Below are positions 13,845 through 25,200 of a stretch of DNA of 64,000 nucleotides, in pieces (the first letter of the stretch is position 1; the number at the start of each line of letters is the position of its first letter). The translations under genes were made by a program, and so were the position numbers. The DNA is from Volvox africanus (taxonomy: Eukaryota; Chlorophyta; Chlorophyceae; Chlamydomonadales; Volvocaceae): the NCBI GenBank assembly GCA_030268105.1, contig BSDZ01000015.1:930001-994000 (forward strand), read 5' to 3'. The notes under the pieces are model-generated. The model had not been told where the DNA came from, searched no databases, and saw only the letters and a list, made by a program, of their open reading frames with translations.

Positions 13845-16800
13845 ATGACGGATGATCTGGATGAACTTTTCAAAGAAGTAAGCCCCAACATGTCAATAAT
13901 TGCCCCACCATGCGCCGCCAGCTGCTACACTGACCGTTGCAAATGCAAATCGCGATGCCCGTTGTCCGAATCACTGTTTCCAGCTCCCGATAAGATGAAT
14001 AGATCAAACGATTTCGATAATATCAATAAATACTTTAAAAAAGCCGTATCCAGGTCTTAACTCCCTCCTGAACCCGGCCTGGCCAACCTAAGCTATCTGG
14101 GAAGGCTCCCAGCCTTAGCTCCACAAATTGGTCCTCCATTGCATTGCGTGCCCTCTTTGGATATCTCGCTCTATGCCATCTTTGGAGTTCCTTACGCCTC
14201 ACCCTTCTCACTCCTCCCACCCGAAACCCATCGCCCGCGAACCCACTAGGCAGTGGCATCCCCGCACCAAGCGTCGCGTTTGCCATCCACCCTTTAAAGG
14301 GCCCCCAATTCTCCACAACCTACCTCTCAAGGCCGACATCTGAATGACACGCTTTCATGCATTATTGACACTGTTACTTTGCCGCGCACGCCAACAGATA
14401 TGATATATAATAACTTATTTGACTTCGCCGTACTTTGCCTCCAGGCCTCCACGCTTCACAGCTCCGGAGCTGATCTCCATCGCGCCGAGCTGCTGTACCG
14501 ACGTATCCTTGCCGTACAGCCCCGACACGCCCACGCACTGCATCAACTAGGGGCGCTCCTCACGCAACTGTACGGCAAGGAGAAGGTATATGCACAGGAC
14601 GACGTACAGAGGACGGCGTTCGGCCGACGGGTCAGCACGGGACAGCACACAGCACAACAAACCGGCAAGGATGCTTAAATGGCACCGCAAAGGCTCGGGG
14701 GCAGTATTTTGCCCCGCTATGAATAGGGGGTTGGACTCCAATGAGGGCATTAAATACACACACGATCTGTCCCTCCCTTCTCTCCCTCTCTCCCTCCCTC
14801 CGTCCCTGGTTTCTACCTCATTCTGTGACCACGCTCCCACCCCACCTACCCACCTTACCAACCTGCCCTAGGATTCCGAGGCTCTCCATCTGGTCCACAC
14901 CGCAGTGCAGCTGGTGCCCTCCTCTGCCAGGTTCCGCAACAGTCTGGGTGTTGTTCATCAGACGGGGGGAAGGTGGCGGGAGGCGGCGGACGCGTTTGAG
15001 AGAGCGAACGAGAAGGACCCCATGAACGTGTCTGTAAGTAACGATCTCAGTGCTGAGAGCTTCGGCGAGTGTGGCGAGTGTTGAATGTTGAGTCGACGCA
15101 TGATAGTGCATGATCGCATTGAATATCGCTTCCGTACGAAAAACATATGACATGCCGTACGCCTACAGGTGATGATGAACTTGGCACGGGCACTGCGGGA
15201 GACGGGTCGACAGCAGCGCGCAGCGGAAGTGTACGGCGCGGTTACAAAGTACGTTCCTCTGCCGGGATGGCGGGCTGTAAATCTTATGAAAGCGCTGCAG
15301 TGTACTGCCACATTCGCTTTGCGTTAATAGATTTCGTCCGCCTCACTTCGAACGGCTGACGACCCGTGGGTCAGGGTTGGGTTTCAGAGTTTTAGTGCCG
15401 ATTTTCGAGCGTACGACCTCGTATGTAGTTACAAGTACGATGTTCTTTGTTTTCCGCGGTCAAATGCGCAATAAGTGAATGGTTGACCCATGGATCTGTG
15501 GTTTCGGCGCCACTCGCCCGTCAGGCTGCAACCGAACCACCCGTCCGCGAGCTACCGAAGGGGCGCCATTCTCCGATCCATCCGACGAAACGAAGAGGCC
15601 CTCGTGGCATTCAGGTGGTCACGTCTGTCCGTCTGTGCACCTGTCCGTCTGTCCGTCTGTGCACCTGTCCGTCTGTCCGTCTGTGCACCTGTCCGTCTGT
15701 CCATCTGTGCACCTGTCCGTCTGTCCGACTGTGCACCTGTCCGTCTGTCCGTCTGTGCACCTGTCCGTCTGTCCGTCTGTGCACCTGTCCGTCTGTCCGT
15801 CTGTGCACCTGTCCGTCTGTGCACCTGTCCGTCTGTCCGTCTGTGCACCTGTCCGTCTGTCCGTCTGTGCACCTGTCCGTCTGTGCACCTGTCCGTCTGT
15901 CCGTCTGTCCGTCTGTGCACCTGTCCGTCTGTCCGTCTGTCCGTCTGTGCACCTGTCCGTCTGTGCACCTGTCCGTCTGTCCCTCTGTGCACCTGTCCGT
16001 CTGTCCGTCTGTGCACCTGTCCGTCTGTCCATCTGTGCACCTGTCCGTCTGTCCGTCTGTGCACCTGTCCGTCTGTCCGTCTGTGCACCTGTCCGTCTGT
16101 CCGTCTGTCCGTCTGTCCGTCCGTATCAAATTCTTCACATGTTTCCAAAACGTGAGTCCGGTGATTTCACCGGTATACCAATCTCAGCCAACTGAGCGGT
16201 ACGGCTCCGAAATCCGCAACCCGCCCCACTTTCCCGAGGGCCCTGCGCCGACCCCCCTCCCCCCTCCCCCCTCCCCCCTCCCCCCTCCTTAATTCCTTCT
16301 GCACAGACAGCACCTGAGAATACAGCCGGAGCACCAGGCGTCGAAGTTCTGGATCGCAGCCATTACGGGTGACGCGGAGGCGATGACGGCGGCCCCGCCA
16401 GACATGGTGAGCGGTTGACTGTTGTACAGCCAATGTACAGCATATGTACAGCCTGTGTACAGCCTGTGTACAGTCGTACCTGCAGGTGTGCTATGCTGGT
16501 TAATCAGGGGTTTAATCGGGATGATAGACTGTGTCGCTTCTTGTGGGAAAAAGGGGAAAGCCAAAAACTAGGTTTTGGAGGACCGCGTCATGAGGCCGGA
16601 TCAGTGGCGAATCCGTTTTGTTCGTTAGCATGATGCTGTATGAAATGGACAAGACACCAATCACTTATAGACTACAGCTTAATACTCCCCCTCCCCCTCT
16701 CTTTGCTCCGTGTGCTCTCTCGTCGTCCGGTTGTAGGTTGCCGGGTTGTTCGACCAATACGCGGACCATTTCGATGATCATTTGGTGGGTAATTGAAGCT

Positions 16801-18263
16801 GTTTTATACGGTTATGACGGTTGTGCTTGTTAAATTGGTTGCCGTTATTCTGTTTGCTCCCGGTGGGCCCTATCACGACTCAGCTCTCACCCGCTACCTC
16901 ATCCGCAGAAGAACATGCCATGAGGCCGCGAGGGGGAAAAAGGGGGGAAGAGGCACATACACATACACACGTACACATACACGTGCACATTCACACGTGC
17001 ACATACACACGTACGCATACACATACACAGAGAAATCCCCTCCTTCCGCCTGACATTGGGGCCAAAATGCTGTTGCTGTTCCCCGCTAATGCACTACCCA
17101 GACCAACCTCCCGTGACCCCCCGGGTCCCATTTCTTTACACAGCCCTATCGGTAGCGCCATTGATCCCGTGCGGTACACGGTATACGGTGTACGGTGTAC
17201 GGTTTGATTTTGCCCTGATGGCTATTCTCCACCTTCGAAACCACCACCGCCAGTGCCGCCGCCGTTATGACTCCGGATCCTTTGTTTTCTGCCGTCAACT
17301 CCTGTCCGTTGTATATACGTACAGGTTAATAAATTGCAGTACCGCACCCCAGAGGCGCTCCGAGACCAGCTGCTTTCATCGTGCCAGGACCGTACGGCGT
17401 CACCACCCGGCCCTTGCACCAGCAGCGGCGGCAGCGGTGCCGCCGCCGCCATTACCGCTGCAGGAGCTGGCGGCGGCGAAATGCGGTGGCGGCGCTGCGT
17501 GGACCTGGGGTGCGGCACGGGCCTTATGGGGCCCTTGCTCCTGCCGTACTGTGACGCCCTGGAAGGCGTGGACCTGTCGGCGGGTATGGTTGAGCAGGCC
17601 GCCAAGCGGGGATGCTACAGCCGACTGGCAGTAGCAGAGCTGGTGTCCTTCTTGGAAGCCGAGGCGGCGCACGACAAGGCTAATGTGGGACCTCTATACG
17701 ACTTGCTTGTGGCGGCGGATGTGTTTGTGTATATTGGCGACCTGGCGCCGGTGATGACCGCAGCGGCGGCGGCGGCGGCTTCCGGGGCGCTGCTGGCATT
17801 CTCCACAGAAGCTCTAGAATTGGCGCCAGCGGGCCAGCGGGCCAATCGCAGCCTGGGCCAGGCCGTCGCTGCCGCCGCCGCTGCCGCCGGAGGTGCCGCC
17901 AGCGGGCCGCAGCAGAGCCCGGTTCCGGGTTCGCCAGCCCCGGCAGGGTGCCTTGGATTACGACTGCAGGTGACTGGACGCTACGCGCATACCCGTGAAT
18001 ACTTAGAGCGGACGGGTGCGCAATGCGGTTGGGATATGCTGTCGGTTGTACAATCCGTCATCCGTTATAACGGTGGAGATCCAATATGGGGCCATCTGTG
18101 CGTGATGCGGCGGCGGGAGGGGGTATTGCTGAGGACAGGAGGACGCAGCAGTGGCAGTAGCAGTAGCAGTAGCAGTGGCGGCGCTGCCGGCCCTGCCCCC
18201 GCCGCCATTTTAGCTGGCGTCGCGGCCCGTGAAGCTAACAACGACAAGTCTACTGCACCGTAG
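13845..18263 (+). CDS. TPR-repeat SAM-dependent methyltransferase
   Basis: Seven exons: 13845-13877, 14445-14585, 14872-15033, 15169-15248, 16307-16406, 16737-16784 and 17325-18263 (TAG). Every phase matches, giving a 500-residue protein. Residues ~12-140 are TPR-like helices (LHRAELLYRRILAVQPRHAH, REAADAFERANEKDP, LARALRETGRQQRAAEVY). A linker QPEHQASKFWIAAITGD and LFDQYADHFDDHL precede the Rossmann domain, with SAM motif I VDLGCGTGL at about 247-255, motif II-like GVDLSAGMVEQA at about 269-280 and LYDLLVAADVFVYIGDL at about 312-328. This order is that of the predicted TPR-methyltransferase family (COG4976); the substrate of that family is unknown. The C-terminal ~60 residues are a Ser/Gly/Ala tail. 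Exon 1 (MTDDLDELFKE) is the least certain piece. The 1.06 kb intron before exon 5 holds a minisatellite. A TGTAA at 18638-18642 is a candidate poly(A) signal. Confidence 0.85.
15620..16120. repeat. minisatellite of GTCCGTCT / GTGCACCT octamers
   Basis: About 500 bases are built from two related 8-base units, GTCCGTCT and GTGCACCT, mostly in a 24-base composite (two of the first, one of the second) with variable numbers. It lies in the fourth intron of the TPR-methyltransferase gene. Because 8 and 24 are not stop-generating here, it opens all frames and gives false Cys-Pro-Ser-Val or Thr-Asp-Gly-Gln polypeptides. Confidence 0.95.
16238..16291. repeat. CCCCCCT repeat forming a polypyrimidine tract
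   Basis: A short array of CCCCCCT units ends about 15 bases before the acceptor GCACAG of exon 5 of the methyltransferase gene, so it serves as, or has grown from, that intron's polypyrimidine tract. Confidence 0.8.
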
Positions 18264-19450
18264 AATCGTACTAGTGAAACACGGCGTCGTACGCGTGGCT
18301 GGCAAGGGTGGTCCTTCATTCTTAGGGAATGGGTCCTGGTGGTCCCAGTTGCTCGTGGCGGGAGGAGGGGGGAGTTTGCCCCCCACCTTCTCGCAGGGGG
18401 AAGCGCCGTTCCCCATTAACTTCTGCTTCTTTTCATCACTGACTGGATCGCGGCGGCGGTGGCGTCGGCGGCGGCGGCGCTGAAACGCTGTCGCAGCGGT
18501 TCGCACGTTTTGTGTGGTGGCACAGCGGTGTGACACCGACGCCGGTATTTTGCCGGCAATTTATCACGTTTTGGTTGGTGATGTTGGTGATGTTGGTGAT
18601 GTTGGTGATGTTGATGGTGACAAAGGCGGGGTGTTTGTGTAAGGGGGCGGCGGTGGTGCGGGTTTCGGGCTGGTCGAAGATGAGTGGTCAGGTGGTCGGG
18701 TGGGCAAGCTTTAACGGAAAGGGGGAAGGGAGCGGCGGTACGGCAGATCCTTGGATAGGCAGATCCAACTCCAAGTGTCTGTCGTGTTATGAATGTCGGA
18801 ATACGTGCTGCGTGATGCGGAAAGGGGCAGGAGGGAGAAGAGAGAGGAAGAGAGGAAGAGGTTTCGGAGGGCAATCGGAGATTGCGATAGGGAAATCGAA
18901 TCCGGGACTCAGGAAGAGGGCAGATAAGTATTTCAATTTATTTTGAGCGGCTGTTTCAACGCAAATGCTGTGGCCAGTCAGGCTGTGTTAAGCGCCCCCC
19001 GGCGATCCTCAATGAATACGGTTTGTCTCCCTCATTGCAAGCTCAAAACGATAATGTGTACCGAGGAGCGGAGTGCGGCGAAATGAACTTGTGTATGCGC
19101 ATGTTGACAATGTGTTGACATTTAAGAGGCTTTGGCTTATACTTGACATTCATCTGCGACTAGTCTTGTAAAGGAGGGGGAGCTGAAGAGCTTGGGAGCT
19201 TGATGGGAAGTTTGTGGTTTTCTGCAGCAACGGACGCTGCCTGGCAGTTAGAACTGTAAGAACTGACAACCGAAGCGCAAGATCGTGACATCCTGCCATA
19301 GCGCCCTTGCGTGAGAAATATTGCTCATGACACATTTCCATAAAGTTTGAATAAACTGGAATGTTGAAAATAATTTTAATTGGCTAACATAGCCTTTAAA
19401 AGTTGTCCAGCCAATTGCAAAGTTGCAGGCCTGTTCGCCGGCCAGCCACA
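18264..19450. other. 3' UTR of gene 3 and upstream region of the copper transporter
   Basis: No gene is seen here. TGTAA at 18638-18642 could end the methyltransferase transcript. A GTGATGTTG tandem stretch lies at about 18577-18620. The part before 19451 is AT-rich and should contain the transporter promoter; a GTAC core, the kind bound by the copper regulator CRR1 in Chlamydomonas, is at 19058-19061, about 390 bases before the ATG. Given how common GTAC is in this window, that site is weak evidence. Confidence 0.45.
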
Positions 19451-20500
19451 ATGTTTGGTCAAGTAGCTAACCTACTTATCCTATGTATAGTAGCTGTACT
19501 GCTTTGCTCTACGCCTATTCTGCGTGGAACAGCGCCACCGCCATCAGTGTCGATGCACTCGATGCATTCCCACGACCATGATCATGGAGCGACTTCCAGT
19601 GACCTCCATCAACACACAATGCCGATGGCAATGGTTTTTGATTACGGGTCTAAGACGACACTCTGGTTTTCATCTCTCAGGACCGACACCCCGGCATCAT
19701 ACATCGCAGTGCTTCTCGGTCTCGGCCTTCTCGCCTTTGTCCATGAGGGCCTTACAGCCTACCGCAGTGCAAGGTCCAGCTATCCCTTGCACGCTATCGA
19801 CCAGCTAGACCTGCTGAGGGAGCCTAAGTAAGGGAGGGGGGAAAGGGTTGGGAAAGCCCCGCGTGGAAGTCCGGTGCAGTGCCAATCAACAGCTCTTGAT
19901 TGCTTTTTGTTTTGGAAGGCTCTGAAGTTGTTGACCCAAAAGTTGCTGATGCCGCCCCTCTTTGTCCGGCCGTTTTCTTTCTGTAAAGACCGCGTATAAG
20001 GTGATGGGATCGCGGGTCTCCTTGTCGATCCCCACCACAAACACAAACACAACAGCCACAAACGCAACCGCGACAACCAGAACCAGAACCAGAACCGCCC
20101 CAACAAATACAACAACACAACAACTACCGTCACTACCACTGACACTGGCACCGCTGACGCGGCCCGTTGTGTCCGTTTTGTAACCCCACCCCTCGCAACT
20201 CCCAACGTCCAACCCCAACGCCACTCCATGGACACCACCACACACATACCGTGCAGGCTGGCGATCGCGGCTGGCAGCATCGGGGCCAGCTCGATCTCCA
20301 CCGAGCGCTTGGGGCAGGCGGGGCTTCACGTAGCCAGCATGGGCCTGTCGTACATGCTCATGCTGGCAGTAATGTCCATGAACTTCGGCGTGTTTGTTGC
20401 CGTACTGCTTGGTTTCGGAGTGGGGTTCTACGTGTATCATGGCGAACGTATTTTTCTGTCTCATCCTTTGGTACGGGGGGACGCGTGTCACGGGAAGTAA
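19451..20500 (+). CDS. CTR-family high-affinity copper transporter
   Basis: Two exons, 19451-19827 and 20257-20500 (TAA), joined in phase 2 (donor GTAAGG, acceptor CCGTGCAG), give 206 residues. The protein has a hydrophobic N-terminus at 7-24 (signal peptide or anchor) and a Met/His-rich copper-collecting stretch at 35-62 (MHSMHSHDHDHG, HQHTMPMAM). TM1 is at about 82-100 (SYIAVLLGLGLLAFVHEGL). TM2 carries the family MxxxM motif (M161-LAV-M165) and TM3 carries GxxxG (G178-FGV-G182). These are the hallmarks of CTR/COPT proteins, which trimerise and pass Cu(I) across the plasma membrane or an acidic-vacuole membrane. A cytosolic loop containing EPK-LAIAAG joins TM1 to TM2. Cys residues near the C-terminus (DACHGK) could hand copper to chaperones. 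A TGTAA lies 12 bases after the stop. Confidence 0.9.
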
Positions 20501-20511
20501 TCAAGACGGGT

Positions 20512-20516
20512 TGTAA
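20512..20516 (+). promoter_or_regulatory. TGTAA polyadenylation signal, copper transporter
   Basis: The volvocine poly(A) signal pentamer occurs 12 bases after the TAA stop of the CTR gene. The very short distance is unusual but possible. Confidence 0.5.
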
Positions 20517-20673
20517 GAATGGGAGACGTGTACGACAATGAGGAAGGGGCCGTCGTGGGAATTACTAAATATCGCTTCTGGGAACCCAAGACTCATCACA
20601 AGTGGGCCTTATGCACCTGGAGGTCTAATCGAAACCCCCAATTCTTGTACCTCACGATGGTTTGAGGTGAGGG

Positions 20674-20728
20674 ATGCGTGGATGTATGTGTCTGTGTCTG
20701 TGTATGTGCATGTGTATGTGTATGTATA

Positions 20729-20759
<31 letters not shown>

Positions 20760-20895
20760 GTATGTGCATGTGTATGTGTGTCTGTGTGTCTGTGTCTGTG
20801 TCTGTGTATGTGCATGTGTATGTGTGTATGTGCATGTGTATGTGTGTATGTGTATGTGCATGTGTGTATGTGTTTGTGTGTATGTGTATGTGTGT
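20674..20895. repeat. GTGTAT-type microsatellite
   Basis: An imperfect hexanucleotide array of GTGTAT/GTGCAT units with GTGTCT interruptions, downstream of the copper transporter. It resembles the arrays in the channel introns but is shorter. Confidence 0.9.
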
Positions 20896-22291
20896 TTTGC
20901 CGTTGGGGTTGGACTCGGGGGAGAGCTGCAGCAGAAAGCTTCAGGCTGTCGTACTCTTGGACGACACGGAAACCGACTGAGGCCAAATGGCCTCCGAAGG
21001 GTGAGTTCCATTGTCAATCTCAGTGACCGGCGCGTTACGAGTTACGAGCTACCCACAGAGGGGCACACAGGTCGGTGCGGGTACGACGGCTGACATGAAC
21101 AGCTTGCCAGCTCAATTGAGTGTGAGCTCCAGACGTACGACAAAAAACACGATATTTGCAGCTTGCTGCTGCCGGGAGAGAGGGGGGTTGGGCAATGTTT
21201 CGGAATCGAGCCAAATGGAATACAGGAAGTTACGGGATACGGGTACGGCAGCCCGCTGTGTACGGATTCAAGCGTAGAGTAATATCTTTTCGAGGGGCGT
21301 TTTGGGGGTTGAAAGGGTATTGGCGTCCTGATGAGGCAACTCTCACTTTTCTGATGATCATGATGAAGGGGGGAGAGGTGCTCACATTTGTGGTGGTGAT
21401 GGTGATGGTGATGGTGATGGTGATGGTGATGGTGATGGTGATGGTGATGGTGATGGTGATGGAAGGGGTGGGGGAGTTTGCAGGTTTCCTGCGAAAGTAT
21501 TGGCAGTACCTGGTTCTGAACGGCTGCAGCCACGGGCCTTGTCTTGGAGTACGGCCACGCATATTTTGTGTGGACATACAATATTATAAATTTATTGGTC
21601 AAATATTCTGGAGCCTGTCTTATAGGTACTTTCATCTATTTCCAATGTTTCGGTGATGAGGATGATGATGATGAGGAGGAGGATGACGTGTCATGAGGGC
21701 GGGTTTCGGCGTGTACGGCTAATGGCCGTTGATGACATGGCCATTGGATCTTGCCAGCGTAGCTGATTGATGGCTCAATTTGATAGGGTCCGGCAATTTA
21801 GGTGGAAATATGCCCTCATTTTTTGCAAATTATATTACTCATTGAGTTTGGTTGACTCCCAGATTCTATCGCTGCTGATTGTTACTTCAAACGACATCAA
21901 GAGGATGGTGATGGTGAAGTTGCCACTTGGGTAGAGATCGATTTGCCCGCACTCAGTCTTTCACAACTGCCAACGATCAACGGAGAAAACTCCTATTACC
22001 CACAAAAGTAGATATTGGTAAATTACTCGTTACAGTTTGCATATATTGATAGCCCTGTCAACGGCGATGAAGCCCCCGTGCTAATACAGCCCGGTACGAC
22101 ACCTTGAGATCTAGTACAAGTCGTTTCTAAATCGAATCATCTTCTTTAATCGACGTCACAAATTACCAGACTATATTTACAGTTGCGGAATTCAGAGCAG
22201 ACGACCATTCTTTTTCCGGTATCGTTATTGTTCGTTATTTGACTTACACCAGCGTAAGGACCCTGGTAAGGGCGAGGACCTTTCCCTTGCC
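20896..22291. other. intergenic spacer before the CotH gene
   Basis: Contains a pure GGTGAT hexamer array at 21391-21462, then an AT-balanced stretch without convincing exons to 22291. The promoter of the CotH-family gene is expected in the last few hundred bases; no clear TATA box was found. Confidence 0.45.
21391..21462. repeat. (GGTGAT)n microsatellite
   Basis: About eleven nearly perfect copies of GGTGAT. On the other strand it reads as a His run, which is a translation artefact. Confidence 0.95.
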
Positions 22292-25200
22292 ATGCCGTGC
22301 ATGTCGTACAAGATGTTGAACTCACACCAGCAGAAGGCAGACTGCTTCAGCTCCCCACGGCTCGCAACTGCAGCATCCAGCCCAGTGGATCCTAGCCCCG
22401 AAACCAAGGTGGCGACGGCGGCGGTGGCAAGGGTCCCCAAAACTGCTGGAGCGGGGTCATGGGGAAATTCACGAGGAGGGTGGCCCATGGGTCAGTGGCC
22501 GCCGGTGCGGCTGTTCGGGCTGGTAGCACTGGTACTACTGCTGGCGGCGGCAGTGGTGTCGCAGGTGTAGGGGTGGGTGTAGGGATGGAGGGGTTTTTAT
22601 GTACGGCGGTGTTGGTTAAAGTTTCAGGGCCTTATTCCGTTATGCCGCGCACAGCTATCGCTAGTCACCACCGGTAAGCCATCATGGATCTGAGTATTCG
22701 TGCAGTACATGCGTACGGAACATGAACGAACTGATATATTGATGAAAACTTGATTGACGATTGAATGACACATCATACTTTCATAACTTTATGCGATTTT
22801 GAATTTTAAATTGATTGTCGTAACTGTACTTGGCAGCACATATTTCTGTAAAAATTCAGTTGTCAATCCCCCGGTAGGTTAGTAATTCGTTGCCGCTTCA
22901 TGATTCCGTTATTCCACATCCTCGTTACCCAGCCGCCTTAGTTCCCGTGCTTCCGTGCCTATCTGGCACCGAATGCTCTGCCCTGTATGACACAGGCGTA
23001 CGACATAACACGGTTGCAATTCTCAGCGCCGTACTACAGTCAGTTGCCTGTGCTCGTACTCGGATCCGACAGTCCGTTGCCCAACGAACCAAAGTTATCC
23101 GCTGGGTTACTCATCAGTGGGTGTAGCGGTGACGGAGGCGGCGGTGGTGGCGGCGGCGGCAATGATGGAACAGAAGGTGCGATGTGGGAAAATGTGGGAA
23201 AGGCTAATTGTACGGCAGCTGGTGGCTGGGTGCGACAGGCATAACGTCTTGTCCGATTTGTGGGTTGGGTTTACGAGTCGTGCCATCTTCCGCCCCAACA
23301 GAAAGTAATGGCGTGGATGGCGGCGGCGGTGGAGGCGGCGACAGTGGCGGCGGTGACAATGGCGGCGGCGACAGCGGCGGCGGCGACGTCGGATGGGGGA
23401 GTTGCTGCCTGGGCTGCGACAAGAGCCCTCAGCTGGTGACAGCTGTGGGGGCTGAGCTGAGGGGTCGCTCATCTCAAGCTGCGAGCAAAAAGAGCTACGC
23501 CGTTGTGAGTTGCCTCTCAGGTTGTTTCTTGTCACAACATGACACGGTACGGCACACACTGTGTACGATTTCCACTACTGTGTCGGGACATTCTGCAGTT
23601 AATGTGCTGCTGCAATAGGTGGTGCTAACTAGTACGTATTAGTACACTTAGGCCTCGATTAGACAGGCCTTGATGATGGTGATGATGTCAAAAGCAATCG
23701 ATCCCTCAACCAAATATATAATGCCGTGAATTTGACAACTTAAGCATTATTAGGCACCTTCGCGTCGCGTCACACCGTACGGATAGATCTTTTATACCCT
23801 AAGTCCCAAACGCCCCTAAATGTACATACCTACATCGCCTGTGCCCGCTGTGCATCACGACGTTCCTTCGATCTCTGAACCCAATGAAACTTCTGGTGGT
23901 TTGATCTCCTCCAAATGCACCAACCACCCCAACCACCACCCCAACCACCACGGCAACAAACCCCACTGGAGTACAGGAGTTGCGGTCCCCGGATGGCAGT
24001 AGCGCCCCAACCTCCCTCCTGGGCCTCCCAGCTGCAGCCGATTGGATCCTGTACGGGCCCTCTCTGGACCGCTCGCTTATCCGAGATGCATTGTCGTCCG
24101 ATCTGGCACGAGTGCAGGGTACGTGACAAACACAAACACACCTGCACTTGTGTGCTCTTGTGTCTTTGTTAAGATGCTCTCAAAAGGTATATATACCTTG
24201 CATAATATCTCACACCCACATAAACAAATAAATATATAAATATATATAAATTATAAATTATAAATTATAAATCATAAAATATAAAATATAAAATATAAAT
24301 ATAAATATAAATATAAATATAAATATAAATATAAATATAAATATAAATATAAATATAAATATAAATATAAATATAAATATAAATATAAATATAAATATAA
24401 ATATAAATATAAATATAAGGCTATATTTATTTCTAGGGTATATATTTATAATAATAATTTCAATAATATATCTCATTCTATATCTATATCTATATCTATA
24501 TACCAGCTACTGCTGGAGCTTTGACAGTTCCTGTGTCGTTGACACATCACTTGCCATTTCTTACTGTCGTACAGGTCGTTGGGCTTCCCACTGTAGATTC
24601 GTGGAGCTGTTTGTGGTGGAGGACGGAGCCTCGTATGTGGACCAGAAACGGCATTACAAGTAAGATATCGGCTTTAGGATTTAGTTTGGATCCAGAATTG
24701 CTTTCCCGTATATATTCCGGATTTTTTTAAATCCGGGTTTAGCTCGGGACCTGCATTTCCAGCTCACTCAGTGCCCACAACAAATCGAAAACGGAACGAA
24801 ATGGGAAATGGCCCGGAGAGCATAGACCGGGGCTGCGGGCTTGGTGGCTGTACGGGTTATTTTTTATGTCGCACGGCGGTAGAGCGGGTTACTAACCTAA
24901 CTGGACCAGATTAGCCCTAAAACGTCCCCATGGGCCTCCCATCCTCCTGCCACCCCACCCGATCCCCTTACGACTGATACCGGCTGCCCGCCCTAACGCC
25001 GTACATCATCACGTGTCCAGAGGACTGTACGCGTTGACGGAGCCCATTGAGCGCGGCCGCCATCGAGTGAATGTGCACAAGCTAGAGAAAGACGAGGGTG
25101 AGGAGATATGGATATGAATAGGAGATAGCCGCGCAAAACCCGTACACCCACAATCACCTTCTGACCCTCTTGAGGGCCCGGGGTCTGGGGCCCAAGTGAG

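Noticed and set aside
15447..16292. Minisatellite considered as a CRISPR array or a repeat protein gene
   Set aside because: The units are contiguous 8-mers without unique spacers, and the DNA is eukaryotic; it lies in an intron of a phase-matched gene.
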